The translations under genes were made by a program, and so were the position numbers. From NCBI GenBank assembly GCA_030765055.1, contig CM060953.1, forward strand, positions 67,188,281 to 67,252,280: a DNA stretch of 64,000 nucleotides, written 5' to 3'. A model generated the notes under the pieces. That model did no database searches. It saw only the letters and a program-made list of their open reading frames with translations, and was not told the origin of the DNA. This document shows positions 54,955 to 64,000 of the stretch, piece by piece (the first letter of the stretch is position 1; each line of letters starts with the position of its first letter). This DNA comes from Mantis religiosa (lineage: Eukaryota; Arthropoda; Insecta; Mantodea; Mantidae).

Positions 54955-56935
54955 GCCTCTGTGATATTTCTGCCCAGAGTCCTACTATGGTAGATACAGA
55001 ACTGGCTATCCCAGGGTCCTGAGTCAAATCTCTTAATTGGATGCTTCTGAGTGGTGAGAGGGCTTATACCAAATGCCCAAATAACTTTGGTCCACATTCA
55101 TGTTTAACCCATAGACATTTACCTCACTGAACACAAATCTGATAGATACCTAGTGCGGATGAGTGCAGGGGGTGACTGGGTAATGCTTAAGTCCCAGCCC
55201 CTGGTTATCATGCAGGACTGTGTATCCGCTGATAAAGATCAGTCCTGGAGAAAGGCCATTGCATGAGCTGATGCACTCCTGAAGGCAACTGAGTCCCTCT
55301 GTCGTTACTATGGGAGGTGAGATCCTGAGGTGAGCAAGGTCCACTCTCAGCTAAGCTGGAATGGCGCCCAGGATGTTACCATGCCATAGATGTTTGCAGC
55401 AGTGGAGGACATTGTTGCTTTGGCCAGAAATGTAAAACTAAACAAAAATATTAAGAGCAGTGGAAAAGAAGTAGTTAAGTCTTGTGGAGCTTGCTACTTA
55501 GTCATTACTACAAATGAGGAAGGCTGGAAATTTACTGCATAAACATGTTTATTATTCAGAAGGGTTTAGACAATATTGCTGTAAAGTTGTATTTGATCTC
55601 ACAATGGCACGCTCCTGATCAAAATTGTTTCACCAACACGACTGTGAGAATTATGAAAGCAATTTATCCGATGCAAGCTGAAATCCATAGGACTTTGAAG
55701 TGCTCGTGTGGTGTTGGAAACACCAGCATATTGGCCAGAATGTCCATTGAATAGATTCAGGAAAACTTGGTGGAACAAGGGATGACCAAGTATATTGAGT
55801 CCACCACAAAGAACGAGGTGAACTGGTGCCCACTTGTACCCTGTTACTTACCTCTGATTGGGTAGATTTCCCACAAAGGATCAAGGCCATGATCCTATTG
55901 AAGTGGGGCCATATATACCTAATCCATTGAGGTGCTACAAATGCCAGCATATTGGCCAAATGAGTGATTCTTGTAATGGAGTTGCTCCATGCATAGACTG
56001 TGGGGAAGTCAAGCATGATGATACACTACTTCACCTGCAACATGTATCAACTGCAGAGATAATCATTCATTGAACTTCACAGAAAGCCCTCATTTTATGG
56101 AGGAAATGGTGATCCAAGAGATCCGAGTAAGAAAGGTGTCTTTCTTGGAAGTCTGGAAGCTCTTGCATATTCATCAGCCTTCTATTCCTAGGACCATTAC
56201 GTATAGTACAGTTGCAGCTAAGCCAGTATCTAGACATGAAACTGTAACACAAACTAGCGACTTAAATGGGGCAGTAATTGCAGAAAGAACTATTATAACA
56301 AGATCACAGCCAAAGCAACAGACACCAGCACAAACAGTGAGCATGCCTACCAAGTCCAGTCCTAAGAAGAATGTTTCAGTCAACTCAATGCCGAAAGCAT
56401 CTACTTCAAGAACAACATGTGAACCAGTGATATATAATGAATTGCCAAGAAAATTCAAGACTTCATATGAAAGAACTGATTTCCTTAGCGAAAATGGTAA
56501 GACCAGTGCCAGTGTAACTGTCAGCAACCATTTCCTCTCCATAGGGGATATGGAGCAGGAAGAACCTGCCTTCACTGCCAGAATGACAGTGAGAAAAAGG
56601 CAAGATAAACCTACTGAAAAGTGTGTTAGTCCAACACCGAAAAAAGGGGCAAATTGATTTGACCACCGCTGAGCAGGTAGTTTTAAAATTGTTTTTCATG
56701 CTAAATTAAGGAATTTAATAAAGAAAACGCTTTTTTATGCCTTTTATTGTTATTTATAGTTTTTCATCATCCCCCCCCCAACCCCAAAATTGTGCATGTT
56801 TATTTTATTTGCCATTTTATTTTGATTTTTTGTAATTTATAGTTAAATTTATCTCTCACTATTGTGATGATTTAGTTATTTAAAGGGCGCTGATGACATC
56901 ATAGTTGAGCGCCCTTATAATCACATCATCATCAT
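54955..56935 (+). mobile_element. I-type LINE derivative: 5'UTR, ORF1 and 3'UTR, no ORF2
   Basis: The 5'UTR-like leader (about 54955-55389) precedes a Gag-like ORF1 (55390-56657). Straight after the ORF1 stop comes a 3'UTR of about 280 bp that ends in a hairpin GGGCGCTGATGA ... TTGAGCGCCC (56885-56915) and (ATC)n, an ending used by I/Jockey-group LINEs. The ~3 kb ORF2 is absent. Organisation parallels the mammalian HAL1 ('half-LINE'). The 5' boundary is approximate. Confidence 0.7.
55390..56657 (+). pseudogene. I-type LINE ORF1 (Gag-like) with CCHC fingers, broken
   Basis: Start taken at ATG 55390 (MFAAVEDIVALARNVKLNKN). Recognisable segments: IQKGLDNIA (about 55550), AEIHRTLKCSCGV (55676-55715), then PYIPNPLRCYKCQHIGQMSD (first CCHC-type knuckle, near 55908-55970), CSMHRLWG/C.DCGEVKH (second) and CINC (third, near 56045). 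It continues with HFMEEMVIQEIRVRKVSFLE and a Ser/Thr/Pro-rich tail to KRQDKPTEKCVSPTPKKGAN. The final 195 codons (56070-56657) are open. Earlier parts contain several stops (for example 55542, 55752) and frameshifts. The protein would package LINE RNA; this copy cannot. Confidence 0.75.
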
Positions 56936-57150
56936 CATCTGTGATATTGGGGTATCATGTCTGTCTCACATTCAAGAGGTCCTGAGTTTGAATCTCAGTC
57001 AGGGTGAGTTATCTAGATAAAGCTTTTTGCCAGGATTTTTCCTTATATGAAAAGATGAATGTCAGGTAATGCTAAACTCTATGGACCGTAGGCTCTTTTG
57101 GACATCATTACACCCATTTCATTTATCGTCCAATAAGTCCTCTTTAGAGA
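56936..57150 (+). mobile_element. tRNA-derived SINE, family 1 (head truncated)
   Basis: Starts within the tRNA-like head (GTCTGTCTCACATTCAAGAG at about 56960), B-box-like GAGTTTGAATC near 56985, body TGTCAGGTAATGCTAAACTC near 57060. It directly follows the (ATC)n end of the I-type LINE derivative. Confidence 0.85.
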
Positions 57151-57485
57151 ACATTAAACTTTAATATATATTATACATAATAATTTCACATGGTGTCAAA
57201 AAAAGGGTGTAGAATTTAAAAGTCAGCATATTTCTACCCCCCTTTTAAAGATCTATTACTGGGGCCTGCTTAACCACTGTACCTACATTGAAATATGTGA
57301 AGAAACTATTTATGTAAACATTTATATTAACTAACTTAAAATAGTTTGAAAAATATGGTGTTGTAAGATTCATTTGGAAACATTAATATTGGCTACGAAA
57401 GTCTTGTGAGTATAAATACATATGCATTTTCTTTTAATACCCTCCTAGTTAAATATATGGAAATGAAGCTGTACATCACATTTAC
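57151..57485. other. Non-coding stretch
   Basis: AT-rich, probably intronic on the minus strand. Confidence 0.45.
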
Positions 57486-57811
57486 TTAGGGATTTTTAAT
57501 TCCCTCAGATACTGCATGCAGTGATGCAAATTCATGAACATTTATTTTTGTGCTAGTGTACCACTGACTACCACACATCTTTAAATTTCTTTTTATTGGA
57601 TTTGCAAACATCTCATGTCCTGACCATAAGATACAATTTTTAATTTCAGTATTTACAATAAAAGCATTACTTGCCTGCACTATCTCTGAAAATGTGTCCC
57701 ATAATGTCTCCAATTTATCAGAATCACAAATATTTACCACTGAGTGGAGACATTTCTTTAATAAGTGGCATAATTGTTCACTGGGATGGCAATTTCCATT
57801 GATATTAAGCT
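57486..57811 (-). CDS. Candidate host exon, unidentified helical protein
   Basis: Minus-strand frame after acceptor TTTTATGTTACAG (exon start 57811): LNINGNCHPSEQLCHLLKKC, LHSVVNICDSDKLETLWDTF, SEIVQ. It joins in phase to the exon at 58030-58094. A GC-type donor (CAGGCAAGTAA) lies after SEIVQ at about 57663, otherwise the frame stays open to a stop at 57486. The helical repeat character suits an armadillo/HEAT protein and it is on the strand of the SYCP2-like exons, but I cannot place it in SYCP2. The end given is that of the open frame. Confidence 0.42.
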
Positions 57812-58029
57812 GTAACATAAAATCAAATTTAAATATGGAATTAATACATGTAGTTTAAAATAAAGTTAAACATTTTAAAGCAACTCATTTTAAATTATGT
57901 GATAGAATGATAACTTATTTATATTTAATCTCTCACTTAAATTCTTATTTTGAACCAAATATTGATTAAACTACTATATTATGTTAAGAAAGTACTTATA
58001 AACATAAGAAACTTTGGCACACTTACATT

Positions 58030-58094
58030 TTTGGAACATAATCGCTGTATGTGCTTTAAAACTAAAGAAATGATGTAAAAGCCACTGGGTACCT
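58030..58094 (-). CDS. Candidate host exon (short)
   Basis: A minus-strand exon with acceptor TTCTTCTAACAG and donor GTAAGTGTG. It encodes VPSGFYIISLVLKHIQRLCS then KN. Both ends are in phase 0, so it reads straight into the exon starting at 57811. Together they look like consecutive helices of an armadillo/HEAT-type protein. Identity unknown. Confidence 0.42.
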
Positions 58095-58254
58095 GTTAGA
58101 AGAAAATTAGATAATAATTATTTAAGAATGTTTTATTCAAGAGATAGCAAACAAATGTGTATTAAATAATAAATTAAGTGAAATAACTTTGTCTGCTAAT
58201 AGTAATATGGACCTCGGAAAAGAATATAAGTTCTGGGAAACATAAAAAGTTACA

Positions 58255-60073
58255 AATAACAATGGATAATGCAATTATAATATTGGAACAATGGACTAAC
58301 CATAACAATATGGAGATAAAACACAGAAAAAACCCAATATCAACTGTTCACAATGCAACACAAAACAGAAAACATATGTCTGCGAATCAATAACAAAAAT
58401 TTGCAAGAAGCATCTGCAACAACATATCTAGGAACAGAACTAGACCGGAAACTATCAATGAAAGAACATGTAAACAATGTAACAAATAAGATCAACAGAA
58501 GAACAACATCTTAAAATGCCTAAAAGGGGAAAAATGGCGTGGAAATATGGACTTCCTTAATAACACATATAAAACACACATAAAACTCAACCTACTATTT
58601 GGAGAACTGTTGGCAACAGTAAACAAGCCTGCCTCGGTAGCGTAGATGGTAGCGTGTCTGCCTCACGTTCAAGAGGTCCCTAGTTCGAATCTCGGTCAGG
58701 GTGAGTTACCTGGGTTTTTCCGGGGTTTTCCCTTACCCTTCAGGATGAATGTCAGGTAACTCTAAGCTCCATTGACCCTGGACTCATTTGAGCACCATTT
58801 CACCCAATTCATTCACCGTCCGATATGACTTAATGTTGGAGGATGTAAATTACAAAAAAAGAAACAAACAAAAACAGTAAACAAGAAACTCAAAAGGAAA
58901 ATAGAAACTTCACAAAACAATTCACTAAGAATAATAACAGGAGCTGAAAAAACAACACCAATTGCCATTGTACAAAGCTTCACAAAAAATATGGCCATAA
59001 AACTGAAACATGAACTAAAGGCAATTACCCTAGCACAAAAACTGCAAGTTAACAGAAATAGACACAAGTGGTATCACACAGTGGATAATATAAGCAATCT
59101 AAAAACCCAAACAAGCTTCAGAACATATATCAATAACCTAAAACACAAGAACATAATGGCAACAAATATAACAACAATAGAGGAAACGAGCCCAACAGAA
59201 TATATTGATATAAATTATAAGAATAACCTATTATATACAATACATAAGCAAAACAATTCACTAGATGAAATGAGAGCAATAGCAATAGCCACAGAAAATG
59301 AAAGATATCCAGAAAAATAATGGCTCCGAATATATACAGATGGATCCTTTATTAACAAACAAGATGCTGGTGCAGGAGTATACTGCAAACATTTTGCACA
59401 GTATCTAACACTAGACGAAACTTTAAACCATTATGACGGAGAACTAACAGCCATAAAAGCAGCACTGCAGAACGTCCTGTACAGACCGTACATAAAGCAA
59501 AACATAGTTATCTTAACAGATTCAAAATCGGCCATAGATGGGATTGTAAATTATAAAAACAAAACAACAAGATACATCAAAGAAATAAGTTTAATTAAAG
59601 CTGTTCAATCAAGAAATAATGTCACCCTGCAATGGATTCCAGCCCATGTTGGACTTTCATGTAATGAACATGCTGACCAACTAGTAAAAAAAGGTGCAAT
59701 TCAAAACATAAAACCTGTAAGACAAATTGAAATTAATAAAAAATTAAACAACATTAAGCTACACTTTAAAAGACAGCAGAGACTTGATGAAAAAAATAAA
59801 CTAAAAGACAAGGATTATAAGAACATTGGAGACAAAACTGACATACAAAAATTACCAAGAAAAACTGCAGTGGCCCTATTTAGAATGGAAACTGGCCATG
59901 ACTGTCTTGCAGAACACCTTTATAAAATACACTGCATATCTACACCCAAGTGCACTATCTGTAAAGTGGATGTCCTGAACAAACATCATTTGGACAAATG
60001 TAATGGTCTCAAAAGTGAGAATCTTCAGGTTTTATATTGGGAAGCAAGGGGGAAAATTATGCAAATCAACTAA
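58255..60073 (+). pseudogene. 3' half of an I-type LINE ORF2 (RT end, RNase H, Cys tail), split by a SINE
   Basis: Begins in the RT after the catalytic motif (NAIIILEQWTNH, TYLGTELDRKLSMKEHVNNV). After the SINE it continues NNSLRIITGAEKTTPIAIVQ. A stop TAA at about 59318 precedes RNase H. From 59321 to 60073 the frame is fully open: RIYTDGSFINKQDAGAGVYC, YDGELTAIKAALQ, VILTDSKSAIDGI, LQWIPAHVGLSCNEHADQLV (four acidic/His catalytic positions present), then FRMETGHDCLAEHLYKI, CTICK and HHLDKC. RNase H followed by this Cys/His tail is characteristic of the I clade. 5' truncated, with stops and shifts in the RT part. Confidence 0.85.
58628..58872 (+). mobile_element. tRNA-derived SINE, family 1, with 13-bp target duplication
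   Basis: The best-preserved copy: CCTGCCTCGGTAGCGTAGAT head, anticodon arm GTCTGCCTCACGTTCAAGAG (apparent CAC), B-box-like TAGTTCGAATC, body, and an A-rich tail. The duplication AACAGTAAACAAG lies at 58615-58627 and 58873-58885. Inserted in the I-type LINE. Confidence 0.93.
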
Positions 60074-60877
60074 TCCCCAGTGCCATTAGTCAACAACAAT
60101 GCTAAAACAATAGTAAAAGTTTAGAGGATCTGTTTTCCTTATTGCTACTGAACACTAGTCTCGTCTAATTCATGGGTACGCTAAGTTATACAACAATGCT
60201 AAATTGAGGAGCTTTATTTTTTCAAAACTTAATAAATTAAAATATTGAATTTTTCAGGACATGTTCATTATTTATTTCGCTTAGAGAGAGAGAGAGAGAG
60301 AGAGGTTAGAAGGATGTAACATTTTCCCCAGTATTAAGTCCTATAAATGAATTTCCTAGTTAAGATATATTGTAACAACATTTTCAGTATGGACAATTAC
60401 ACAGTGATTTATTCAGTTTTTTCCAAAAGCCAATGAATGCATGCATATGGAAGAGAGAAATGTTCTAAGTATGTGACAGTTTTGTTTTTGTTGTTTATTT
60501 GTATGCAATTATTTTATATTTATTATTAGAATAATTGATATGCATAAAAAACTTGTATAGTTTATTACTTGCCTATGTTATTATTACTAAATACTAAATA
60601 TTTAACTATCATGTTTTTTATTTATTATTTTTTAAATTAAATTTTGTAAACTTTATTAAGAATGAACATAATGAAAAAGTACAACACAAAAAGAATAATA
60701 TAGTAACATGAAATGATTAAATCATTCTTAAAAATACATATAGCACAATAATACAAGCTATTGCAATCATTTAATTTATATAACATTCCTAGCTGCATAT
60801 TAAATCATTGTTAGATTTGTAGTTTTCTCCTGGGACATCTTTGTAAAATTCAATTACATCACATGGTACTTCAATAT
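60074..60877. other. LINE 3'UTR and AT-rich non-coding stretch
   Basis: Includes a short (GA)10 tract at about 60284-60303. No gene recognised. Confidence 0.5.
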
Positions 60878-62175
60878 ACTGTATTTACGTGAATCTAATG
60901 CACACCTTTTTTGACCAAATGTAGTACTCAAAATCGTGGTGCGTATAAGATTCAAGTGTGTATTAGTTTCAAGTGAAAATCTGTTTCATAGAATGCCAGT
61001 AACTTCATTGTTTTTTCATTTATTATGTCACAGTAGATTGCTGGAGTACATTTATCTTTAGCCTATTACTGAGTGTTGGTTTAATATGCCGTGGAACTAT
61101 ACTATTATTGAGAAGGTGAAAAGGAAGTGTTTTCAATTACAATATGGAGGGCAAACAGAGAAGAATGTCTTACAAATGCTTCTTTAAAGCGTAAAGTAAT
61201 CCTTTATGCTGAAAAAATGGTAATAGAAAGGCAGGAAGGATGTTCAATGTATCAGAGAATAACGTTTGCTTGTGGCGAAAACAGAAATTGGAATTAATTC
61301 AATTCAATTGACTTCATTCATCCTATAAATCTCCATACAAGATTGTGGAAACGTCAAAGATATTTACAAAAATATTTACAAAATTTAAGTACAAAATTTA
61401 AATACAGAAGGTACAAAAAACATGTATGCCAAAATATAATAATATAACTAACTTTCCAAATACTCTTGAATAGAATAAAAATATGCTTCACTTAAAAATG
61501 TGTGTAGTTTCAATTTAAAAATCTTTTGGTTGTCAAATTGTTATAAATAAAGAGGCAACTTATTGTAAAGTTGGGTACCACTATAAGAGAAGGAATGTTT
61601 GTATAACGTGGTATTATGACTAATTGCTAGTAGCTTTGAACTGTTTCTTGTATCATGCTGATGTGTCATTGCATATGTTTTAAAGCAATATAAACGAGCT
61701 TTTACATGTAAAAGAACTTTGTATATGTATAAACATGGTAGGGTTTTAATTTTCAGTTCCTTAAAATACACTCTACTGCTCACATATGCAGGTTGGTTCA
61801 CTATTATTCTTATGGTTCTTTTTTGCATTCGAGAAACCTTTTCTGACATATTTGAATTACCCCAAAAGATGATACCATAATTCATAAGGGAATGAAAATA
61901 TGCCAATAATTTTATTTGGTTATAAAGCTAGTAGGAAGAACTGTAAGGGTCATTGCAACAATGTGTCACCTAACAACAGAGCACTTTCAATTCTATAATC
62001 TGGTGGTTTATATATACAATAAATTCATTGTTGCATAAAATAAATTTAAAATACCTAATATTCCGTCACTGATGCACATTACATTCGATAAAAAACCTTT
62101 TTTTCACAATTTTGAGTTTCAAATATGGGGTGCTCATTAGATTTGCTGGTGCATTAGATTTGCAAAAATATGGTA
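60878..62175 (+). mobile_element. Pogo-like DNA transposon remnant with a nested LINE
   Basis: The left end reads TACTGTATTTACGTGAATCT (about 60879). The right end, inverted, reads TACCATATTTTTGCAAATCT (about 62172), and both continue with AATGCACnCC, so these are diverged terminal inverted repeats. Between them, at about 61155-61300, the plus strand encodes pieces of a pogo-type helix-turn-helix (RRMSYKCFFKA, then AEKMVIERQEGCSMYQ in another frame). The rest of the transposase is absent. A LINE occupies 61300-61925. Confidence 0.65.
61300..61925 (-). pseudogene. 3' end of a CR1/RTE-like LINE ORF2, nested in the pogo-like element
   Basis: The minus-strand frame, open from about 61920 to 61541, reads AYFHSLMNYGIIFWGNSNMS, RMQKRTIRIIVNQPAYVSSR, TLPCLYIYKVLLHVKARLYC, HQHDTRNSSKLL and GTQLYNKLPLYL. 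This is the conserved C-terminal stretch after the RT palm in CR1-group LINEs. It ends in a 3' tail of TCAATTGAATTGAATT type near 61296-61312. The 5' end is truncated at about 61925 inside the thumb region. Only this 3' piece was inserted. Confidence 0.8.
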
Positions 62176-62584
62176 CTTTAATACTGCAGAAATGTCCTTT
62201 TTTATGCCAAACATGTTTTGCTTTGGAAGAACAGTGAATGATAAGAATGATGATACGATATTCTCCTAAGAACTTGATTGAACTAAATCTCAGAAATGTG
62301 TGCCGCAGATACATTAAAATTGTTCTTTATTTTCTTGTATGCTGACTGTTCATTTTGAAAGTTAACTTAGGATTTAGTACTTTCTGTGTGCTATCCTTTA
62401 GGTGTTTAATTTCTTAGTCTTCATTGAGTAATAAATATTAAAAGCAGAAGCATTAACAGTGAAGTATTCTTCATTTTTGAGTTTGATTTATGAGTCACTA
62501 TGTTTACACTCAAACTTCACTTACTTGTTGTTGTATACTTGAAACGTTTTCAAGATCATTCGATCTCATCCTCAGCTGTTTGGT
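62176..62584. other. Non-coding stretch
   Basis: No gene or repeat recognised. Confidence 0.45.
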
Positions 62585-63730
62585 GACTCAACATGAAAAA
62601 TTCAATGCCACAGATGGGATTTGAACCACGGATTTCCTGGTTTCCGTCCAGTCGCTCTAACCCATTGAGCTACCATGGCCAACACGCCGTCCTGACATTA
62701 AATTATCTAGTTGACATATTTATTACCCCAGTAGGCCACAAGGGGCTCTCACATTCAAGGTACACCGTTTATGGCGACTTACTATTGTAAGTACTTGAGT
62801 CCCAGGCTTCATCTTTTAACTCAAATTATTTTAGCTATCAAAATAATAAGATAACTATTTATTAATTATCTTATAATTATATAACATGCCAGTTATAAGA
62901 TAATATCTTATCCTATGATTAGAAATCAATAATTTCCTCACACTAGCCGTACACAGGCTAAGGTCCCTTTATAGATAGAGTCAACATGAAAAATTCAATG
63001 CCTTGGCCGGGACTCGAACCATGGATCTCTGGTGTACGGCTGGTGTGGGGAAGTGATTGGTTTCCATCAGTTGGCTGAGTGATAAGAGTTGAATTATGAA
63101 GCCTGGGACTCGGGTGCTTGCGATGGTGGGTCACCGCAGGCGGTGTGTCTCAGAAGCGAGAAGCGAGGGCCCCTTGTGGCCTGCCGGGGTGGTGTGTGGG
63201 TCAGCTGGAGGATTTGGTGTCAGGACGGCACGTTCGCCATGGTGACTCGGTGGGTTGGAGCGGCTGGACAGGGGCTGGGGGATCTGTGGTTCTAGTCCTG
63301 GCCATGGCATTGAATTTTTCATGTTGACTGTCTGTCAGGGACCTTAGCCTGTGTACGGCTAGTGTTAGGAAATTATTGATTTTTAATTATAAAATAAGAT
63401 ATTATCTTATAATTGGCATCTTATATAATTATAAGATAACTAATAAACAGTTATCTTATTATTTTGATAACTAAAATAATAACAGTTAAAATCTGAAGCC
63501 TGGGACTCAAGTACTTACGATAGGAAGTTGCCACAAACAGTGTATCTCGAATGCGAGAGCTCCTTGTGGCCTACCGGGGTAATACATGAGTCAACTGGAG
63601 AATTTAATGTCAGGACGGCACGTTGGCCATGGTAGCTCAATGGGTTAGAGCGAATGGACGGAAACCAGGAGATCCGTGGTTCAAATTCCAGCCGTGGCAT
63701 TGAATTTTTCATGTTGACTCTATCTAGCAG
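62585..63730. repeat. Palindromic cluster of tRNA-like repeats, family 2, with a separate inverted repeat
   Basis: The outer copies are 62585-62823 (minus) and 63482-63727 (plus). Inside them is a different inverted repeat of about 145 bp: 62826-62970 and 63338-63480, both rich in TTATCTTATAATTAT and ending toward AGGTCCCT / AGGGACCT. In the middle are a truncated minus unit (62935-63035) and a full plus unit (63038-63375) with several T-to-C and A-to-G differences from the consensus. The whole block is symmetric about 63156. Confidence 0.82.
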
Positions 63731-63982
63731 AGCTGCTTTTGTTTTTTAATTTATATTGAAGCAAGAAACAAAGGCACTTCCATAACAACTTCAATCCTTG
63801 TTCAATGTATTTGTGCTCTAATATTTAGAAACTTTGAAACATTTTAGGAGTTACAACTATAAGAAACAAAATATACCTAGAAAATTCGAAATAAAAACTG
63901 TCCACAACATTTTTGCATGATAGTTTCACTCATCTATAAATATAATAAGCAGGAAATTAATTTATACATGAAATTAACTTAC

Positions 63983-64000
63983 ATTTGGCATGCAGTGATC
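63983..64000 (-). CDS. Possible host exon edge at window end
   Basis: The minus strand reads GATCACTGCATGCCAAAT followed by GTAAGTTAATT, a strong donor consensus, at 63982. The exon would lie mostly outside the window. It is on the strand of the other candidate host exons; nothing more can be said. Confidence 0.25.

Overview
This is AT-rich animal DNA, most likely from an arthropod (an insect is the best guess, but the species cannot be told from the sequence). There is no operon structure or prokaryotic gene. Almost everything recognisable is a transposable element, usually decayed and often nested inside another. The element mix is typical of large arthropod genomes: Penelope-like elements (PLEs) with GIY-YIG endonucleases, R1-, I-, Jockey- and CR1-type LINEs, a Gypsy relic, mariner, Tc1, pogo/Tigger, hAT and piggyBac relics, two tRNA-derived repeat families and long microsatellites. 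Host coding sequence is limited to a few minus-strand exons with GT-AG splice signals. Two to four of them resemble the armadillo and SLR regions of the synaptonemal-complex protein SYCP2.

Layout. 1-6070: an R1-like LINE (minus) sitting inside an (AAT)n microsatellite. 6.7-9.6 kb: a PLE fragment, then a Jockey LINE interrupted by an inverted PLE pair. 10.0-11.2 kb: Tc1 relic. 11.5-12.9 kb: a 691-bp-arm inverted PLE pair. 14.4-16.8 kb: Gypsy relic with two LTRs, the 3' one carrying a SINE. 17.7-18.9 kb: LINE relic. 20.1-21.0 kb: SYCP2-like exons. 21.6-22.4 kb: Tigger. 23.0-24.0 kb: mariner. 24.05-24.54 kb: GC-rich retroposon, copy 1. 25.6-26.6 kb: assembly gap. 27.6-34.8 kb: a gene resembling DUF7869 proteins, split by a full-length CR1-like LINE and a PLE. 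35.6-39.3 kb: second copy of that LINE (minus), carrying a solo LTR. 40.1-41.8 kb: unequal PLE pair with a long RT/GIY-YIG frame. 41.96-42.48 kb: GC-rich retroposon, copy 2. 43.7-47.1 kb: host exons and tRNA-like repeats. 47.8-50.3 kb: nearly complete piggyBac. 51.4-54.2 kb: R1 and hAT relics. 55-56.9 kb: I-type LINE consisting of ORF1 and 3'UTR only. 57.6-58.1 kb: candidate host exons. 58.3-60.1 kb: I-type LINE 3' half. 60.9-62.2 kb: pogo-like element with a nested LINE. 62.6-63.7 kb: inverted cluster of tRNA-like repeats.

Two signals stand out. First, nine PLE insertions from five sequence families are head-to-head inverted pairs. Eight have recognisable 9-15 bp target-site duplications. 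In seven of them a 41-48 nt terminal tail is present at exactly one of the two outer ends. Second, a ~500-bp GC-rich sequence without a recognisable tRNA promoter or poly-A tail occurs twice, each with a 13-15 bp duplication. Its predicted hairpins are preserved by compensatory base changes between the copies, so it looks like an unrecognised structured-RNA retroposon.

Target-site duplications allow several insertion orders to be read directly: LINE and PLE into the DUF7869-like gene, SINE into the Gypsy LTR, solo LTR into the LINE, SINE into the I-type LINE, and PLE into a tRNA-like repeat.
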